Source: Thermus sp. JCM 17653 (lineage in GTDB: Bacteria > Deinococcota > Deinococci > Deinococcales > Thermaceae). From it: 19,203 nucleotides of DNA. The DNA is taken from positions 1 to 19,203 of the forward strand of contig BBBN01000005.1 in NCBI GenBank assembly GCA_001311585.1, in the 5' to 3' direction. The first letter of the stretch is position 1; every line of letters begins with the position of its first letter. This document shows positions 8,452 to 16,413 of this stretch, piece after piece. A model generated the notes under the pieces. That model did not search any database and was not told the origin of the DNA. It worked only from the letters and a program-made list of their open reading frames with translations. Both the position numbers and the translations under genes were made by a program.

Positions 8452-9415
8452 ACCTTCTCCTTGACCACCTGCCCCAGGAGGCCCTGGGGCCGCAAGAGGA
8501 GGATGAAGATGAGGATGAGGAAGGCCACCACGTCCTTGTACTCCGTGCCGAAGTTGCCGTTGGTCAGGATGGGCAGGTAGGTGCCGAAGAAGTTTTCCAG
8601 CTGGCCGAGCACCAGGCCCCCCAGCATGGCCCCGGGGATGTTGCCGATCCCGCCCAAGACGGCGGCGGTGAAGGCCTTGATGCCGGGCAGGAAGCCCACG
8701 TAGCGTTCACCGTGGTGTACTGCAGGGCGAAGAGCACCCCGGCCACCCCGCCCAAGGAACCGCCGATGAGGAAGGTGCGGGAGATGATGCGGTCGGGGTC
8801 AATGCCCATGAGGCTGGCGGTGGAAAGGTCCTGGGCCACGGCGCGGATGGCCACCCCCAGCTTGGTGCGGTTTACCAGGTAGGTGAGGCCCACCAGCATG
8901 ACCATGGAGACCGCGATGAGGATGAGGGATTTGGTCTGGACGAAGATGGCCCCTCCGAAGAGCTCAAAGGAGCCCTCGAGGTCCTCCACGGTGCGCATGC
9001 GCAGGAAGAACTCGTTGTGCCAGAGACCCTCGATGAGGCGCACCAGGTCCTGGAGGATGAAGGAAACCCCGATGGCGGTGATGAGGGGGACCAGGCGGTT
9101 GGTGGTGCCCCGCTTCCTCAAGGGGCGGTAGGCGAAGCGCTCCACCAGGATGGCGGTGCCCCCGGCCAAGGCCCCGCCCAGGAGGAGGGCGATGAGGAGG
9201 AGGAGGAAACCGCTCGGCACCTGGGGGGCCAGGTACCGGAAGACCTCCACCCCCACCACGGCCCCGATCATGAAGATCTCGGAGTGGGCGAAGTTGATGA
9301 GCTCCAACACGCCATAGACCATGGTGTACCCCAGGGCCACCATGGCGTAGACGAACCCCAGCACCAGGCCGTCAAAGATCACCTGGGGCAGGATGGAGAG
9401 GATCTGCTCTAGCAA
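8448..9415 (-). CDS. livH: Branched-chain amino acid ABC transporter permease LivH (one frame break)
   Basis: Membrane subunit of the Liv importer, about 322 residues. LivH marks: ALGYTMVYGVLELINFAHSE with GAVVG (helices 1-2), LVERFAYRPLRKRGTTNRLVPLITAIG, the coupling loop KLGVAIRAVAQDLSTASLMGI, LFALQYTTVNA then, in the next frame, VGFLPGIKAFTAAVLGGIGNIPGA and LRPQGLLG. The frame break is a missing C at about 8702-8705 (GCC TAC became GCTAC). The start is TTG at 9413-9415, chosen because AAAGGAGGT lies directly upstream and no ATG or GTG in frame is near; the protein then starts MLEQILSILPQVIFDGLVLG. It follows livK after 64 nt that contain a strong hairpin. Confidence 0.93.
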
Positions 9416-9438
9416 AGGACCTCCTTTCTCCGGGCCAA

Positions 9439-9462
9439 GGGGGTGGCCCTCAGGCCACCCCC
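9439..9462. terminator. Hairpin between livK and livH
   Basis: A perfect 10-bp stem GGGGGTGGCC / GGCCACCCCC with a 4-base loop lies 17 nt after the livK stop. In the livK sense there is no U-tract after it; the T-rich stretch (TCCTTTTT) follows the stem on the plus strand. It therefore fits an mRNA-end stabiliser or a weak attenuator for livK better than a full terminator, and would act as an intrinsic terminator mainly against plus-strand (antisense) transcripts. Confidence 0.6.
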
Positions 9463-9479
9463 TCCTTTTTCCCCGAAGC

Positions 9480-10652
9480 TTACTTGGCGCCGGGGGCCGC
9501 CATCTCGATCACGCGGATGAGCTTGTTGTCGGCCCAGTTGCCGCTTGGGGCCACCTGCATGACGAAGTACTTGGCCTTCTTGTTGTCGCCCTTGTCGTCA
9601 AACTCAATGGTGCCGGTGAGGCCCTCCATCTTGACCTTGCGGACCTCCTGGCTCACCTGCTCCCGGGTGGGCTTCTTGTTGCCGGCGGCCTTGATGGCGT
9701 TTTCCAGGGCGGTGAGGATCACGTTGGCGGCGTCGTAGGCGTAGATGCCGAAGCCTTCCATGTCCTTGCCGTACTTCTGCTTGAAGCGCTGGGCCACGGC
9801 CTTGGCCTTGGGGAAGGCGGAGACGGGGCCGGCCACCGTGGTGTAGAAGGTGCCGGCGGCGTTCTCCTTGCCCGCCAGGCGCACGAACTCGCTGGAGTCC
9901 AAGCCGTCGCCGCCCATGAGGCGGGTCTTCACACCCCGCTCACGGAGCTGCTTCACGAAGGGCCCGATCTGGCTGTAGATGCCTCCGAAGTAGATGAGCT
10001 CGGGCACGGGCCGGGCCCCCCGGATCTGGTTGATGATGGGGGTGAAGTTGGACTGCTCCTCCGTGCCCACGAAGGCCACCGCCTTTCCGCCCAGGGCCTC
10101 GAGGCGCTTCTTGAACTCCTCCGCCAGGCCCTGGCCGTAGGCGGTCTTGTCGTGGATGACGAAGACGTTCTTTACCTTGAGGTTGTTGAAGGCGTACTCC
10201 GCCCCCACAGGCCCCTGCACGTCGTCGCGCCCGCAGATGCGGTTCACGTTGGGAAGCTTGCGGTCCGTAACCCGGGGGTTGGTGTTGGCGGGGGAGACCA
10301 TGACCAGGTTGACCCGGGCGTAGACCTCGCTGGAGGGGATGGCCACGCCGGAGTTCAGGTGGCCCACCACGCCCAGGATGTCGGGGTCATTGATGATGCG
10401 GTTGGCGTTGGCCACGCCCACGTCGGGGTTGGCCTGGTCGTCGTAGGGCACCAGGACCAGGTCAAAGCCTAAGGCCTTGAACCGGGCCTTGGCCTCCTCC
10501 ACGGCCAGCTCCGCCCCCAGCTTGATCTGCTCGCCCAGGGCGGCCTGGGGGCCGGAGAGGGGGGACTGGGTGGCGATCTTGATGACGTTGGCCTGTCCCA
10601 AGGCCATGCCCAGGGCAGCCGCACCTGCTACCAGAAGCCCGATTTTCCTCAT
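9480..10652 (-). CDS. livK: Branched-chain amino acid ABC transporter substrate-binding protein (LivK/LivJ type)
   Basis: Secreted binding protein of the Liv importer, 390 residues, no frame break. MRKIGLLVAGAAALGMALGQ is a Sec signal without lipobox Cys. The mature part has the periplasmic-binding-protein type I fold signs: IKIATQSPLSGPQAALGEQ, GVVGHLNSGVAIPSS (the LivJ-type ligand-binding GHLNSG), SPANTNP, VFVIHDKTAYGQGLAEEF, and DAANVILTALENA. Leu/Ile/Val is the expected ligand, but other amino acids are possible. The start is the ATG at 10650-10652 with AAGGAGGT 4-6 nt upstream; an in-frame TTG six codons earlier lies over the ribosome site and is rejected. First gene of the operon, behind a strong promoter. 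Confidence 0.94.
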   Translation of the reverse strand: MRKIGLLVAGAAALGMALGQANVIKIATQSPLSGPQAALGEQIKLGAELAVEEAKARFKALGFDLVLVPYDDQANPDVGVANANRIINDPDILGVVGHLNSGVAIPSSEVYARVNLVMVSPANTNPRVTDRKLPNVNRICGRDDVQGPVGAEYAFNNLKVKNVFVIHDKTAYGQGLAEEFKKRLEALGGKAVAFVGTEEQSNFTPIINQIRGARPVPELIYFGGIYSQIGPFVKQLRERGVKTRLMGGDGLDSSEFVRLAGKENAAGTFYTTVAGPVSAFPKAKAVAQRFKQKYGKDMEGFGIYAYDAANVILTALENAIKAAGNKKPTREQVSQEVRKVKMEGLTGTIEFDDKGDNKKAKYFVMQVAPSGNWADNKLIRVIEMAAPGAK

Positions 10653-10689
10653 ACCTACCTCCTTAAGCACGCGTTCGCGTTGCGGCCCT

Positions 10690-10719
10690 ATTCTAAGGGG
10701 GGGTAGGTGGGTTTGTCAA
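10690..10719 (-). promoter_or_regulatory. Promoter of the livKHMGF operon
   Basis: On the minus strand a perfect TTGACA (10714-10719) is followed after 18 bp by TAGAAT (10690-10695). Transcription would start near 10683, about 30 nt ahead of the livK ATG. The spacer contains a run of 7 C, which may make promoter strength sensitive to length changes. Confidence 0.85.
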
Positions 10720-10741
10720 TGCCCCGCTGAAAGTTTATTCC

Positions 10742-10755
10742 TGACCTGTGGGTCA
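10742..10755. promoter_or_regulatory. Palindrome TGACC-TGTG-GGTCA upstream of the liv promoter
   Basis: Five-base arms around TGTG, centred about 65 bp upstream of the predicted livK start, a usual position for an activator site. It touches the glnA terminator stem by one base, so it could instead be part of the 3' structure of glnA. No known regulator consensus is recognised. Confidence 0.35.
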
Positions 10756-10783
10756 ACCCCCGCCCCTCTTGGGGGCGGGGGTT
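10755..10783 (-). terminator. Terminator hairpin of glnA
   Basis: AACCCCCGCCCC / GGGGCGGGGGTT form a perfect 12-bp stem with a 5-base loop, 13 nt after the glnA stop on the minus strand. There is no U-tract. It separates glnA from the liv operon, which has its own promoter directly behind. Confidence 0.7.
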
Positions 10784-10796
10784 GGGATACCCGGGG

Positions 10797-12137
10797 TCAG
10801 TATGTGGCCAGGTACTGGTCCAGCTCCCACTGGTGGACCGTGACCCGGTAGTCGTCCCACTCCATCTGCTTGGCCTGGAGGAAGTGGGTGTAGACGTGCT
10901 CTCCCAGAGCCTCTTGGATCACGGGGTCTTTCTTGAGGGCCTCGAGGGCCTCCCGGAGGGTCCCGGGAAGCTCCCGGATCTTGTGCTTCCGCCTTTCCCG
11001 TACGCTCATCTGGTAGATGTTCCGCTGGATGGGGGGCGGGGGTAGGAGCTTGCGCTCAATGCCGTCTATGGCGGCGGCGGCCATAACCGCCAGGGCCAGG
11101 TAGGGGTTGGCGGAGGGGTCGGGCATCCTGAGCTCCGCCCGGGTGCCCACGCCGCGGCGGGCCGGGATGCGGATCATGGCGGAGCGGTTGGAGGCGGACC
11201 AGGCGATGTTGGTGGGGGCCTCGTAGCCCGGCGTCAGGCGCTTGTAGGAGTTCACCAGGGGGTTGGTGATGGCCACCATGCCCTCGGCGTGGGCCAGCAG
11301 TCCGGCGATGAAGTGCAGGGCGGTCTTGGAGAGCTGGTACTCGGCCTTGGGGTCAAAGAAGGCGTTTTCCCCGTTCTTGAAGAGGGAGAGGTGGGTGTGC
11401 ATGCCGCTTCCGTTGATGCCGCGGATGGGCTTGGGCAGGAAGGTGGCGTGGAGGCCGTGGTTCAGGGCCACGCGCTTCACCACCCACTTGAAGGTGGCGA
11501 TGTTGTCCGCGGTGGTGAGGGCATCGGCGTACTTGAAGTCGATCTCGTGCTGCCCGGGGGCCACCTCGTGGTGGCTGGCCTCGATCTCAAAGCCCATGGC
11601 CACCAGGGCGTTCACCATGTCCCGGCGGGCCTCCTCGCCCTTGTCGATGGGGGCTAGGTCAAAGTAGCCCGCCTTGTCGTGGGTCTCGGTGGTGGGGAGG
11701 CCCTCAGGGGTCCTCAGGAAGAGGAAGAACTCGGGCTCGGGGCCGGCGTAGAGGTTGTCAAACCCGAGCTTCTTCAGGCGCTCAATCTGCCGCTTCAGGA
11801 CGTAACGGGGGTCCCCCTCAAAGGGGCGGCCGTCGGGGTAGGTGACGTCGCAGATGAGCCGGGCCACCCGGCCCCGACCCGGGTCTTCCACCTGGTCGGG
11901 GAGGATGACGAAGGTGTTGTAGTCGGGCTTGAGGAGCATGTCCGACTCCTCAATGCGGGTGAAGCCCTCGATGGAGGAGCCGTCGAACATGATCTCCCCG
12001 TCCAGGGCCTTCTCAAACTGGGACTCGGGGACCTCCACGTTCTTGACCACCCCCAGGATGTCGGTGATCTGGAGCCGCAAGAACTTGACCTTCTCCCCTT
12101 TGAGCGCCTTGAGGATTTCCGCCTTGGTGTACGCCAT
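10797..12137 (-). CDS. glnA: Glutamine synthetase type I (GSI-alpha)
   Basis: Makes glutamine from glutamate, ammonia and ATP in the cytoplasm; 446 residues, the normal length of the short GSI-alpha form, no frame break. Visible motifs: [10 protein letters not shown] (50-59), EESDM, metal and substrate residues in [10 protein letters not shown] (131-140), [13 protein letters not shown] (189-201), [10 protein letters not shown] (242-251) and [10 protein letters not shown] (292-301). The adenylylation motif NLYDLP of GSI-beta is absent (the region reads [14 protein letters not shown]), so control by adenylylation is unlikely; the Arg in [10 protein letters not shown] (residue 61) matches the feedback-inhibition Arg of GSI-alpha enzymes. 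The ATG at 12135-12137 has AGGAG 7 nt upstream. An in-frame TTG at 12230 would give 31 more residues but is the -35 box. Monocistronic between its own promoter and terminator; divergent from the nucleotidase gene. Confidence 0.97.
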   Translation of the reverse strand: MAYTKAEILKALKGEKVKFLRLQITDILGVVKNVEVPESQFEKALDGEIMFDGSSIEGFTRIEESDMLLKPDYNTFVILPDQVEDPGRGRVARLICDVTYPDGRPFEGDPRYVLKRQIERLKKLGFDNLYAGPEPEFFLFLRTPEGLPTTETHDKAGYFDLAPIDKGEEARRDMVNALVAMGFEIEASHHEVAPGQHEIDFKYADALTTADNIATFKWVVKRVALNHGLHATFLPKPIRGINGSGMHTHLSLFKNGENAFFDPKAEYQLSKTALHFIAGLLAHAEGMVAITNPLVNSYKRLTPGYEAPTNIAWSASNRSAMIRIPARRGVGTRAELRMPDPSANPYLALAVMAAAAIDGIERKLLPPPPIQRNIYQMSVRERRKHKIRELPGTLREALEALKKDPVIQEALGEHVYTHFLQAKQMEWDDYRVTVHQWELDQYLATY

Positions 12138-12163
12138 TTTTGGTCTCCTCCCCCCTTGTGGGC

Positions 12164-12187
12164 CCGGGTTTTCCCCGGAAAACCCGG
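12164..12187 (-). promoter_or_regulatory. Perfect hairpin in the glnA leader
   Basis: An 11-bp inverted repeat CCGGGTTTTCC / GGAAAACCCGG with a 2-base centre lies just inside the predicted 5' end of the glnA message (start near 12194) and about 13 nt before the GGAGG of the ribosome site. It could be an RNA structure affecting stability or initiation, or a DNA operator for a dimeric repressor just downstream of the start. Function not known. Confidence 0.55.
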
Positions 12188-12200
12188 CAAGGTTGTGCAA

Positions 12201-12230
12201 AGTGTAAGGGAAAGCTGTGCTTTGTGTCAA
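12201..12230 (-). promoter_or_regulatory. Promoter of glnA
   Basis: On the minus strand a perfect TTGACA (12225-12230), 18-bp spacer, and TACACT (12201-12206). The leader would be about 57 nt. A 12-base direct repeat TGTGCwwwGTGT occurs at 12194-12205 and 12216-12227 on the plus strand, exactly 22 bp apart, covering both boxes. Confidence 0.85.
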
Positions 12231-12314
12231 GATATCCCTGAACGCAAGATCATAACAGGGGGGCTTGACCCTCCTCTGACCTGGAGGCGGGTAGACTAAG
12301 GCCGGAGGTAGCGT

Positions 12315-13972
12315 ATGCTCAAACGGCGGGAAGTATTGAAAGCGGGTTTGGCCCTAACCCCCTTAGGGGCGGCTTTGGGCAGGGCCCAGGGGGGCTTCAC
12401 CCTGACCTTGGTCCACACCAACGACACCCACGCCCACCTGGAGCCCGTGGAGCTCACCCTCTCCGGCAAGAAGACCCCGGTGGGCGGGGTGGCGCGCCGG
12501 GTTGCCCTCTTTGACCGGCTCAGGGCCCAGGCCAAGAACCCCCTCTTCCTGGACGCGGGGGACGTCTTCCAGGGCACCCTTTACTTCAACCAGTACCGGG
12601 GCCTGGCGGACCGCTACTTTATGCACCGGGCCCTCTACCGGGTGATGGCCCTGGGGAACCACGAGTTTGACCTGGGCCCCGGCCCCTTGGCGGACTTCCT
12701 CAAGGGGGCGAGGTTCAAGGTGGTCTCCGCCAACGTGGACGTAAGCCAGGAGCCTCGCCTGAAGGGCCTCTTCGCCCCCTACGCCGTGGTCGTAGTGGGC
12801 GGGGAGCGGATCGGGGTCATCGGCCTCACCACCCCGGACACCAAGGAGATCGCCAACCCCGGGCCCACCGTGGCCTTCCTGGACCCCTACGAGAGCGCCC
12901 AGAAGGCGGTGTACGAGCTCCTTTCCAAAGGGGTGAACAAGATCGTGGTCCTCTCCCACCTGGGCTACGGCGAGGACCTGAAGCTCGCCCGCAGGCTCGT
13001 GGGGGCCCAGGTGATCGTGGGCGGCCACTCCCACACCCTTTTGGGAAGCTTCCCCCACAAGGAGCTTTCCCCTATGGGGCCCTACCCCACGGTGGTGAAG
13101 AACCCCGAGGGGAAGGACGTCCTGGTGGTCCAGGCCTGGGAGTGGGGGAAGGTGGTGGGCCTTTTGGAGGTCACCTTCGGGGCCAAGGGGGAGCTTCTCG
13201 CCTACAAGGGGGAGGCCCTCCTCATGACCCCGGAGGCGGCCCCCGAGGACTTCTTCGCCAAGGAGGCCCTTCTGGCCTACGCGCAGCCCGTCATGGCCCT
13301 GATGCAGCAGGTGATCGCCGAGGCCCGGGTGGACCTGGTGGGGGAGCGGGCCGTGGTGCGGAGGCGGGAGAGCAACCTGGGGAACCTCATCGCCGACGGG
13401 ATGCTCTGGAAGACGAAAAACGCGGGGACCCAGATCGCCCTGCAAAACGGCGGCGGCATCCGGGCCTCCATCCCCAAAGGCCCCATCACCGTGGGCAAGG
13501 TCTACGAGGTGTTGCCTTCGGGAACACCCTGGTGGTCATGGACCTGAAGGGCAAGGAGATCTTGGCCGCCTTGGAGAACGGGGTCTCCCAGTGGGAGAGC
13601 CAGGCGGGGCGCTTCCTGCAGGTTTCGGGCCTCCGCTACGCCTTTGACCTCGCCCGCCCTGCGGGGAGCCGGGTGGTGCGGGTGGAGGTGAGGACGGAGA
13701 AGGGGTACATGCCCCTGGACCTCGAGGCCACCTACCGGGTGGTGGTGAACAACTTCATCGCCAACGGGGGCGACGGCTTCACCGTCCTCAAGGAGGCCCA
13801 GGGCTTTAGGGTGGACACGGGCTTCTCGGACGCGGAAAGCTTCATGGACTACCTCAAGGAGCTCAAGGTGGTGGAGGCGGCCCTGGAAGGTCGGATTGAG
13901 GTCCTGAACGAGCCCAAGGGGGAGCGCCCCGCCTACTGGGCCTACCGGGTGCCGGGACGGGTGGGCGTGTAA
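12315..13972 (+). CDS. Secreted 5'-nucleotidase / 2',3'-cyclic phosphodiesterase family (UshA-like; one frame break)
   Basis: Hydrolyses nucleotides outside the membrane, supplying nucleoside and phosphate; about 552 residues. The N-terminus [22 protein letters not shown] has a twin-arginine type motif (RREVLK), so Tat export is likely. The metallophosphatase domain carries [11 protein letters not shown] (33-43), DAGD (80-83), GNHEF (114-118), SHLG (His215) and GGHSH (236-240), which supply the two-metal site. The C-terminal substrate domain has [12 protein letters not shown] (351-362), NGGGIR (378-383), and [10 protein letters not shown] with [10 protein letters not shown] after the break. 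One C is missing at 13515-13516 (CCC TTC became CCTTC). GGAGG at 12304-12308 sits 6 nt before the ATG. I see no convincing promoter; TAGACT at 12292-12297 is a possible -10. A class A hairpin starts 5 nt after the stop. Confidence 0.9.
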
Positions 13973-14065
13973 TACCACCCCATGCTGGCTTGGGCCAGCA
14001 TGGGGGCCCCGGTCAAAAAGGCCCGCAGGGCTTCCGTACTTGGGCTTAGGCGAAGGATTGACGCC
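13973..14065 (+). repeat. Stop-adjacent hairpin repeat, class A copy 3, with tail
   Basis: A perfect 12-bp stem CCCCATGCTGGC / GCCAGCATGGGG (13978-14005) begins exactly 5 nt (TACCA) after the nucleotidase TAA. It continues with GGGGGCCCCGGTC, AAAAAGGCCCGCAGGGCTTCC and a tail ending GGCGAAGGATTGACGCC, nearly the same as 614-704 read on the minus strand. A further small stem CGCCCC-AAAA-GGGGCG at 14062-14077 overlaps its end and could end transcripts from either side. With the class B hairpin at 14110 this fills the whole 166-base convergent gap. Confidence 0.8.
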
Positions 14066-14109
14066 CCAAAAGGGGCGAAGCCCCGGGGAGTTCCCCTCCT
14101 TTTGGGGCC

Positions 14110-14135
14110 CCCGCTCTGGCGAAAGCCAGAGCGGG
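14110..14135 (-). terminator. Stop-adjacent hairpin, class B copy 2 (3' end of the MOSC gene)
   Basis: A perfect 11-bp stem, CCCGCTCTGGC / GCCAGAGCGGG with GAAA loop as read on plus, starts exactly 3 nt (GTA) after the TAA of the MOSC gene on the minus strand and is followed by GGCCCCAAAAGG. Compared with the dppC copy the stem bases have changed on both arms together, which supports selection on the paired structure. Confidence 0.65.
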
Positions 14136-14138
14136 TAC

Positions 14139-14578
14139 TTAGCCCGCCGGGGCGAGGACGAGGACCGGATCCCCCACCCGCACGGCGCCGCCCTCGAGGA
14201 CCCGGGCGTACACCCCCCGGCCCCCGTAAAGGAGCTTGGGCAGGCGGAGGTCAAACCGGGAGAGGCTGTTGCAGACGGTGCAGACCTGGGAAAGCTCCAA
14301 GAGGGCTTCCCCCACCTAAGCCTTGCACCCGGCGGAAGCCCGTGGGGGTCCAGATCCAAAAGGAGGTTCTCCCCTAGGGCCCCATAGGGGAGGGCGATCC
14401 CTGCCCCCTGGGCCTTCTCGTAGGCGGTAAGCCCCGCCACCAAAACCGCCCGGTCGGGGTCTTGGCCGGCGTGCCGGTCCCCCAGGGCGCCGTGTCCCGC
14501 CACGAGGAGAAGCTCCCCCACCTGGGGCTTGGGAAGGCCCGGTTCCCGGCCCAGGTGGAGGGAGACGACCCGGTTCAT
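14139..14578 (-). CDS. MOSC domain protein (one frame break)
   Basis: A small stand-alone MOSC protein of about 146 residues. MOSC domains are found in molybdenum cofactor sulfurases and related sulfur carriers. Family signs: VVSLHLGREPGLPKPQVGELLL, GHGALGDRHAG (the GxxGDxHAG turn), PYGALGENLLLD (GAxGENL), and VGEALLELSQVCTVCNSLSRF with the conserved Cys region; the end reads RVLEGGAVRVGDPVLVL, the usual MOSC closing strand. A G is missing at about 14315-14316 (AGG GTG became AGGTG); without it the C-terminal third is lost. The ATG at 14576-14578 overlaps the cytochrome stop (ATGA), so it is the third gene of the sulfite oxidase operon. A role in Mo cofactor handling for the upstream enzyme is inferred from this linkage. 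Confidence 0.85.
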
Positions 14579-14979
14579 TCCTTGCGGGTCTCCGGGGTGT
14601 AGTGGGCCTGGAGGTAGGCGAGGATCTTCTCGGCCACGTCCGGAGGGATGAACTTCTCGCCCCCGTAGGTTTTCAGCATCTTGTCCATGGTGGGCTTCCA
14701 GTTGGCCAAGGGGGGCTGCATGGTGATGTAGGTGACGCTATGGCAGATGGAGCAATAGCCCATCACCAACTCCTTCCCCTCCCCCTCCGCCAGCTCGGCG
14801 GTGTAGAGGGGGTAGGCCCCCACCTTGTAGACCGTGCCCTCTCCCGGCTTGGCGGGGGCGGGCTGGAGGATGAGGCCCAAGGGCCCCTGGGCCCAGTTGC
14901 CCGCCACCACGCCCGGAACCTCGGCCAGCACGAAGCCCAGCAGGGAAAGCCCCAAGGGTACCAGCCAGCGCTTCTTCAT
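14575..14979 (-). CDS. c-type cytochrome, partner of the sulfite dehydrogenase (SorB-like)
   Basis: Exported monoheme cytochrome c, 134 residues, no frame break. MKKRWLVPLGLSLLGFVLA is a Sec signal. One heme site CSICH lies at 76-80 in GYCSICHSVTYI. Downstream, NWKPTMDKMLKTYGGEKF contains Met candidates for the sixth iron ligand (M98 or M101), and IPPDVAEKILAYLQAHY is the usual C-terminal helix. The CHSxxYI...PPL.W...M.KM pattern is that of the small cytochrome subunit of sulfite:cytochrome c oxidoreductases. It follows the molybdoenzyme gene by 10 nt, with GGAGG 5 nt before its ATG, and would take electrons from it. ATGA overlap with the MOSC gene. Confidence 0.9.
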   Translation of the reverse strand: MKKRWLVPLGLSLLGFVLAEVPGVVAGNWAQGPLGLILQPAPAKPGEGTVYKVGAYPLYTAELAEGEGKELVMGYCSICHSVTYITMQPPLANWKPTMDKMLKTYGGEKFIPPDVAEKILAYLQAHYTPETRKE

Positions 14980-14989
14980 GTTCTCCTCC

Positions 14990-16267
14990 CTACTTGGCCG
15001 CCAGGACCACCACTTCCTGGCGCTCGATCTTGTTCCAGAGGTAGCCGCCGGGGTTCCAGACCCCGGTATCCGGCTGCACGTTCCCCTTCTCGTCTGTGGC
15101 CCGCACCGCCAGAACATGGGTGCCGGGGCGCTCGGGCCGCCAGGTGTACTCAAAGGTGCGGAAAGAGTACTTCCCGTAGTCGGCGCCCAGGATGGCGGGG
15201 CGCCAGGTCTGGCCGCCGTCGGTGGAGACCTCCACCTTCACCACCTTGCCGTGGCCGCTGAAGGCGATGCCCCGGATCTTGGCGGGAAGCCCCGCGATCA
15301 GGGGGTAGGAGCCGTCGGGGTCAATGATGAAGGAGCGGACCGGCATGTTGACCTTGCCGATGGGCACGGTCTTGACCCGGCCCGCCGCCACGTCCTCGGG
15401 GGTGGTGGAGCCGTTGGGGGTGTCGGGGATCCGGTAGGCGGAGGCCATCCAGAAGTTCTTGTCCTCCTCGGTGAGGGCCCGGATCCAGGTGACGTGCTTT
15501 AGCCAGTAGGTGGCGAACTTCCCCGGCACCACCAGGCGTACGGGGAAGCCATTCAGCATGGGGAGAGGTTCCCCGTTCATTAAATAGGCCAAGATGGTTT
15601 CCTCTATGACCGGGTCGTCCAGGTCCAAGGACTTGATGAAGCGGCCCGAGCCCAGGTTTTCCGGCCCCTTGCCCCGGTCCAGGCCTTCAAACTGGATCTG
15701 CACCGTGCCCGGCTTCACCCCGGCGTAGTCCAGGAGGTCTTTGAGCCGTACCCCGGTCCAGAGGGCGTTGCCCATGGCCCCGTTGCCCCACTGCCCCCCC
15801 GAGACCCTGGGTTGGAAGCGGCTTCGGGAGTTGCCCGAGCACTGGTTCACGGCGGCGATGGAGACGGGCTTGAACTTGCGGATGAGGTCCTCGAGGGAAA
15901 GCTCCACCGGGCGCTCAAAGTTGCCCTCAAGCTTTAGGCGCCACACGGAGAGGTCGATCTCGTTGGGGATCTCGTCCAGGTGGTAGCGGACGTAGAAGGC
16001 CTCGTTGGGGGTGAAGGGGGTGCGGAAGTAGTGGCGCGGGGTTTCCAGCTGGACGGGGCGGTCCGTCATGCGGAGCAGGGGAAGCTTTTGCGGGTATACG
16101 GCGTAGGGGTGGACCCCGTTCCAGTAAGGGTTGGCCTGGGGCCCGGTGAAGCTGGGAAGGGCCTCTTCGGCCTGGGCTGCGGTCTGCGCCAAGGCGGGCC
16201 TCGAGGCGAGCAAGAACCCCCCAGCGCCCAAAAGCTTCAGAAGCTGCCTTCTATCCACTTTTCTCAT
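14990..16267 (-). CDS. Sulfite dehydrogenase, molybdenum subunit (sulfite oxidase family, Tat-exported)
   Basis: Oxidises sulfite to sulfate outside the cytoplasmic membrane using a molybdopterin cofactor; 425 residues, no frame break. [18 protein letters not shown] with PALA|Q is a Tat signal (RRQLLK). The Mo domain has [43 protein letters not shown] with the Mo-ligating Cys at 143 and basic residues around the oxyanion site, [19 protein letters not shown], and [20 protein letters not shown]. The C-terminal dimer domain contains [20 protein letters not shown] and WNPGGYLWN. No heme domain is fused, so electrons must leave through the cytochrome gene just downstream. The ATG at 16265-16267 has GGGAGG 5 nt upstream; the longer frame back to 16591 is antisense to mutS and is rejected. 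I recall a studied Thermus thermophilus enzyme of this type, not checked here. Confidence 0.93.
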   Translation of the reverse strand: MRKVDRRQLLKLLGAGGFLLASRPALAQTAAQAEEALPSFTGPQANPYWNGVHPYAVYPQKLPLLRMTDRPVQLETPRHYFRTPFTPNEAFYVRYHLDEIPNEIDLSVWRLKLEGNFERPVELSLEDLIRKFKPVSIAAVNQCSGNSRSRFQPRVSGGQWGNGAMGNALWTGVRLKDLLDYAGVKPGTVQIQFEGLDRGKGPENLGSGRFIKSLDLDDPVIEETILAYLMNGEPLPMLNGFPVRLVVPGKFATYWLKHVTWIRALTEEDKNFWMASAYRIPDTPNGSTTPEDVAAGRVKTVPIGKVNMPVRSFIIDPDGSYPLIAGLPAKIRGIAFSGHGKVVKVEVSTDGGQTWRPAILGADYGKYSFRTFEYTWRPERPGTHVLAVRATDEKGNVQPDTGVWNPGGYLWNKIERQEVVVLAAK

Positions 16268-16292
16268 AGCGCCCTCCCTAGGGGACATTTGT

Positions 16293-16321
16293 ACCTTACC
16301 GGGGAAGCGTTTTTCTGTCAA
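16293..16321 (-). promoter_or_regulatory. Promoter of the sulfite dehydrogenase operon
   Basis: On the minus strand a perfect TTGACA (16316-16321), 17-bp spacer, TAAGGT (16293-16298). The predicted leader is about 20 nt and holds the GGGAGG ribosome site. It is divergent from the mutS promoter in the same 144-base gap. Confidence 0.75.
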
Positions 16322-16407
16322 AGGGGGGGTATGGGGAAAAGCTGTGAGCTGCGAGGGGGCCTCCCGCTCGCAAAGGCCTTGGGTATCCGGAAGGGCCCTT
16401 TTCGGCG

Positions 16408-16413
16408 TATGAT
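16408..16413 (+). promoter_or_regulatory. Possible -10 box of mutS
   Basis: TATGAT lies 7 nt before the ATG at 16421, which would make the transcript leaderless. No TTGACA-like -35 is seen at 16-18 bp. The box overlaps the upstream candidate start codons at 16409 and 16412, so if it is used translation must begin at 16421. Confidence 0.4.

Noticed and set aside
12138..12230. N-terminal extension of glutamine synthetase to a TTG at 12230 (477 residues)
   Set aside because: The TTG is part of the TTGACA -35 box and the -10 box lies inside the extension; the ATG at 12137 has a good ribosome site and gives the normal family length.
12265..12297. Promoter TTGACC ... TAGACT for the nucleotidase gene
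   Set aside because: The spacing is 21 bp, too long for a standard promoter; only the ribosome site is convincing.
12363..13445. 360-codon minus-strand open frame
   Set aside because: Antisense shadow of the nucleotidase gene, whose metal-binding motifs are clear.
15980..16411. Long plus-strand extension of mutS upstream to 15980, and the minus-strand extension of the sulfite dehydrogenase to 16591
   Set aside because: Each runs through the other gene's 5' end and promoter; export signal and ribosome site fix the dehydrogenase start, and family length fixes mutS.
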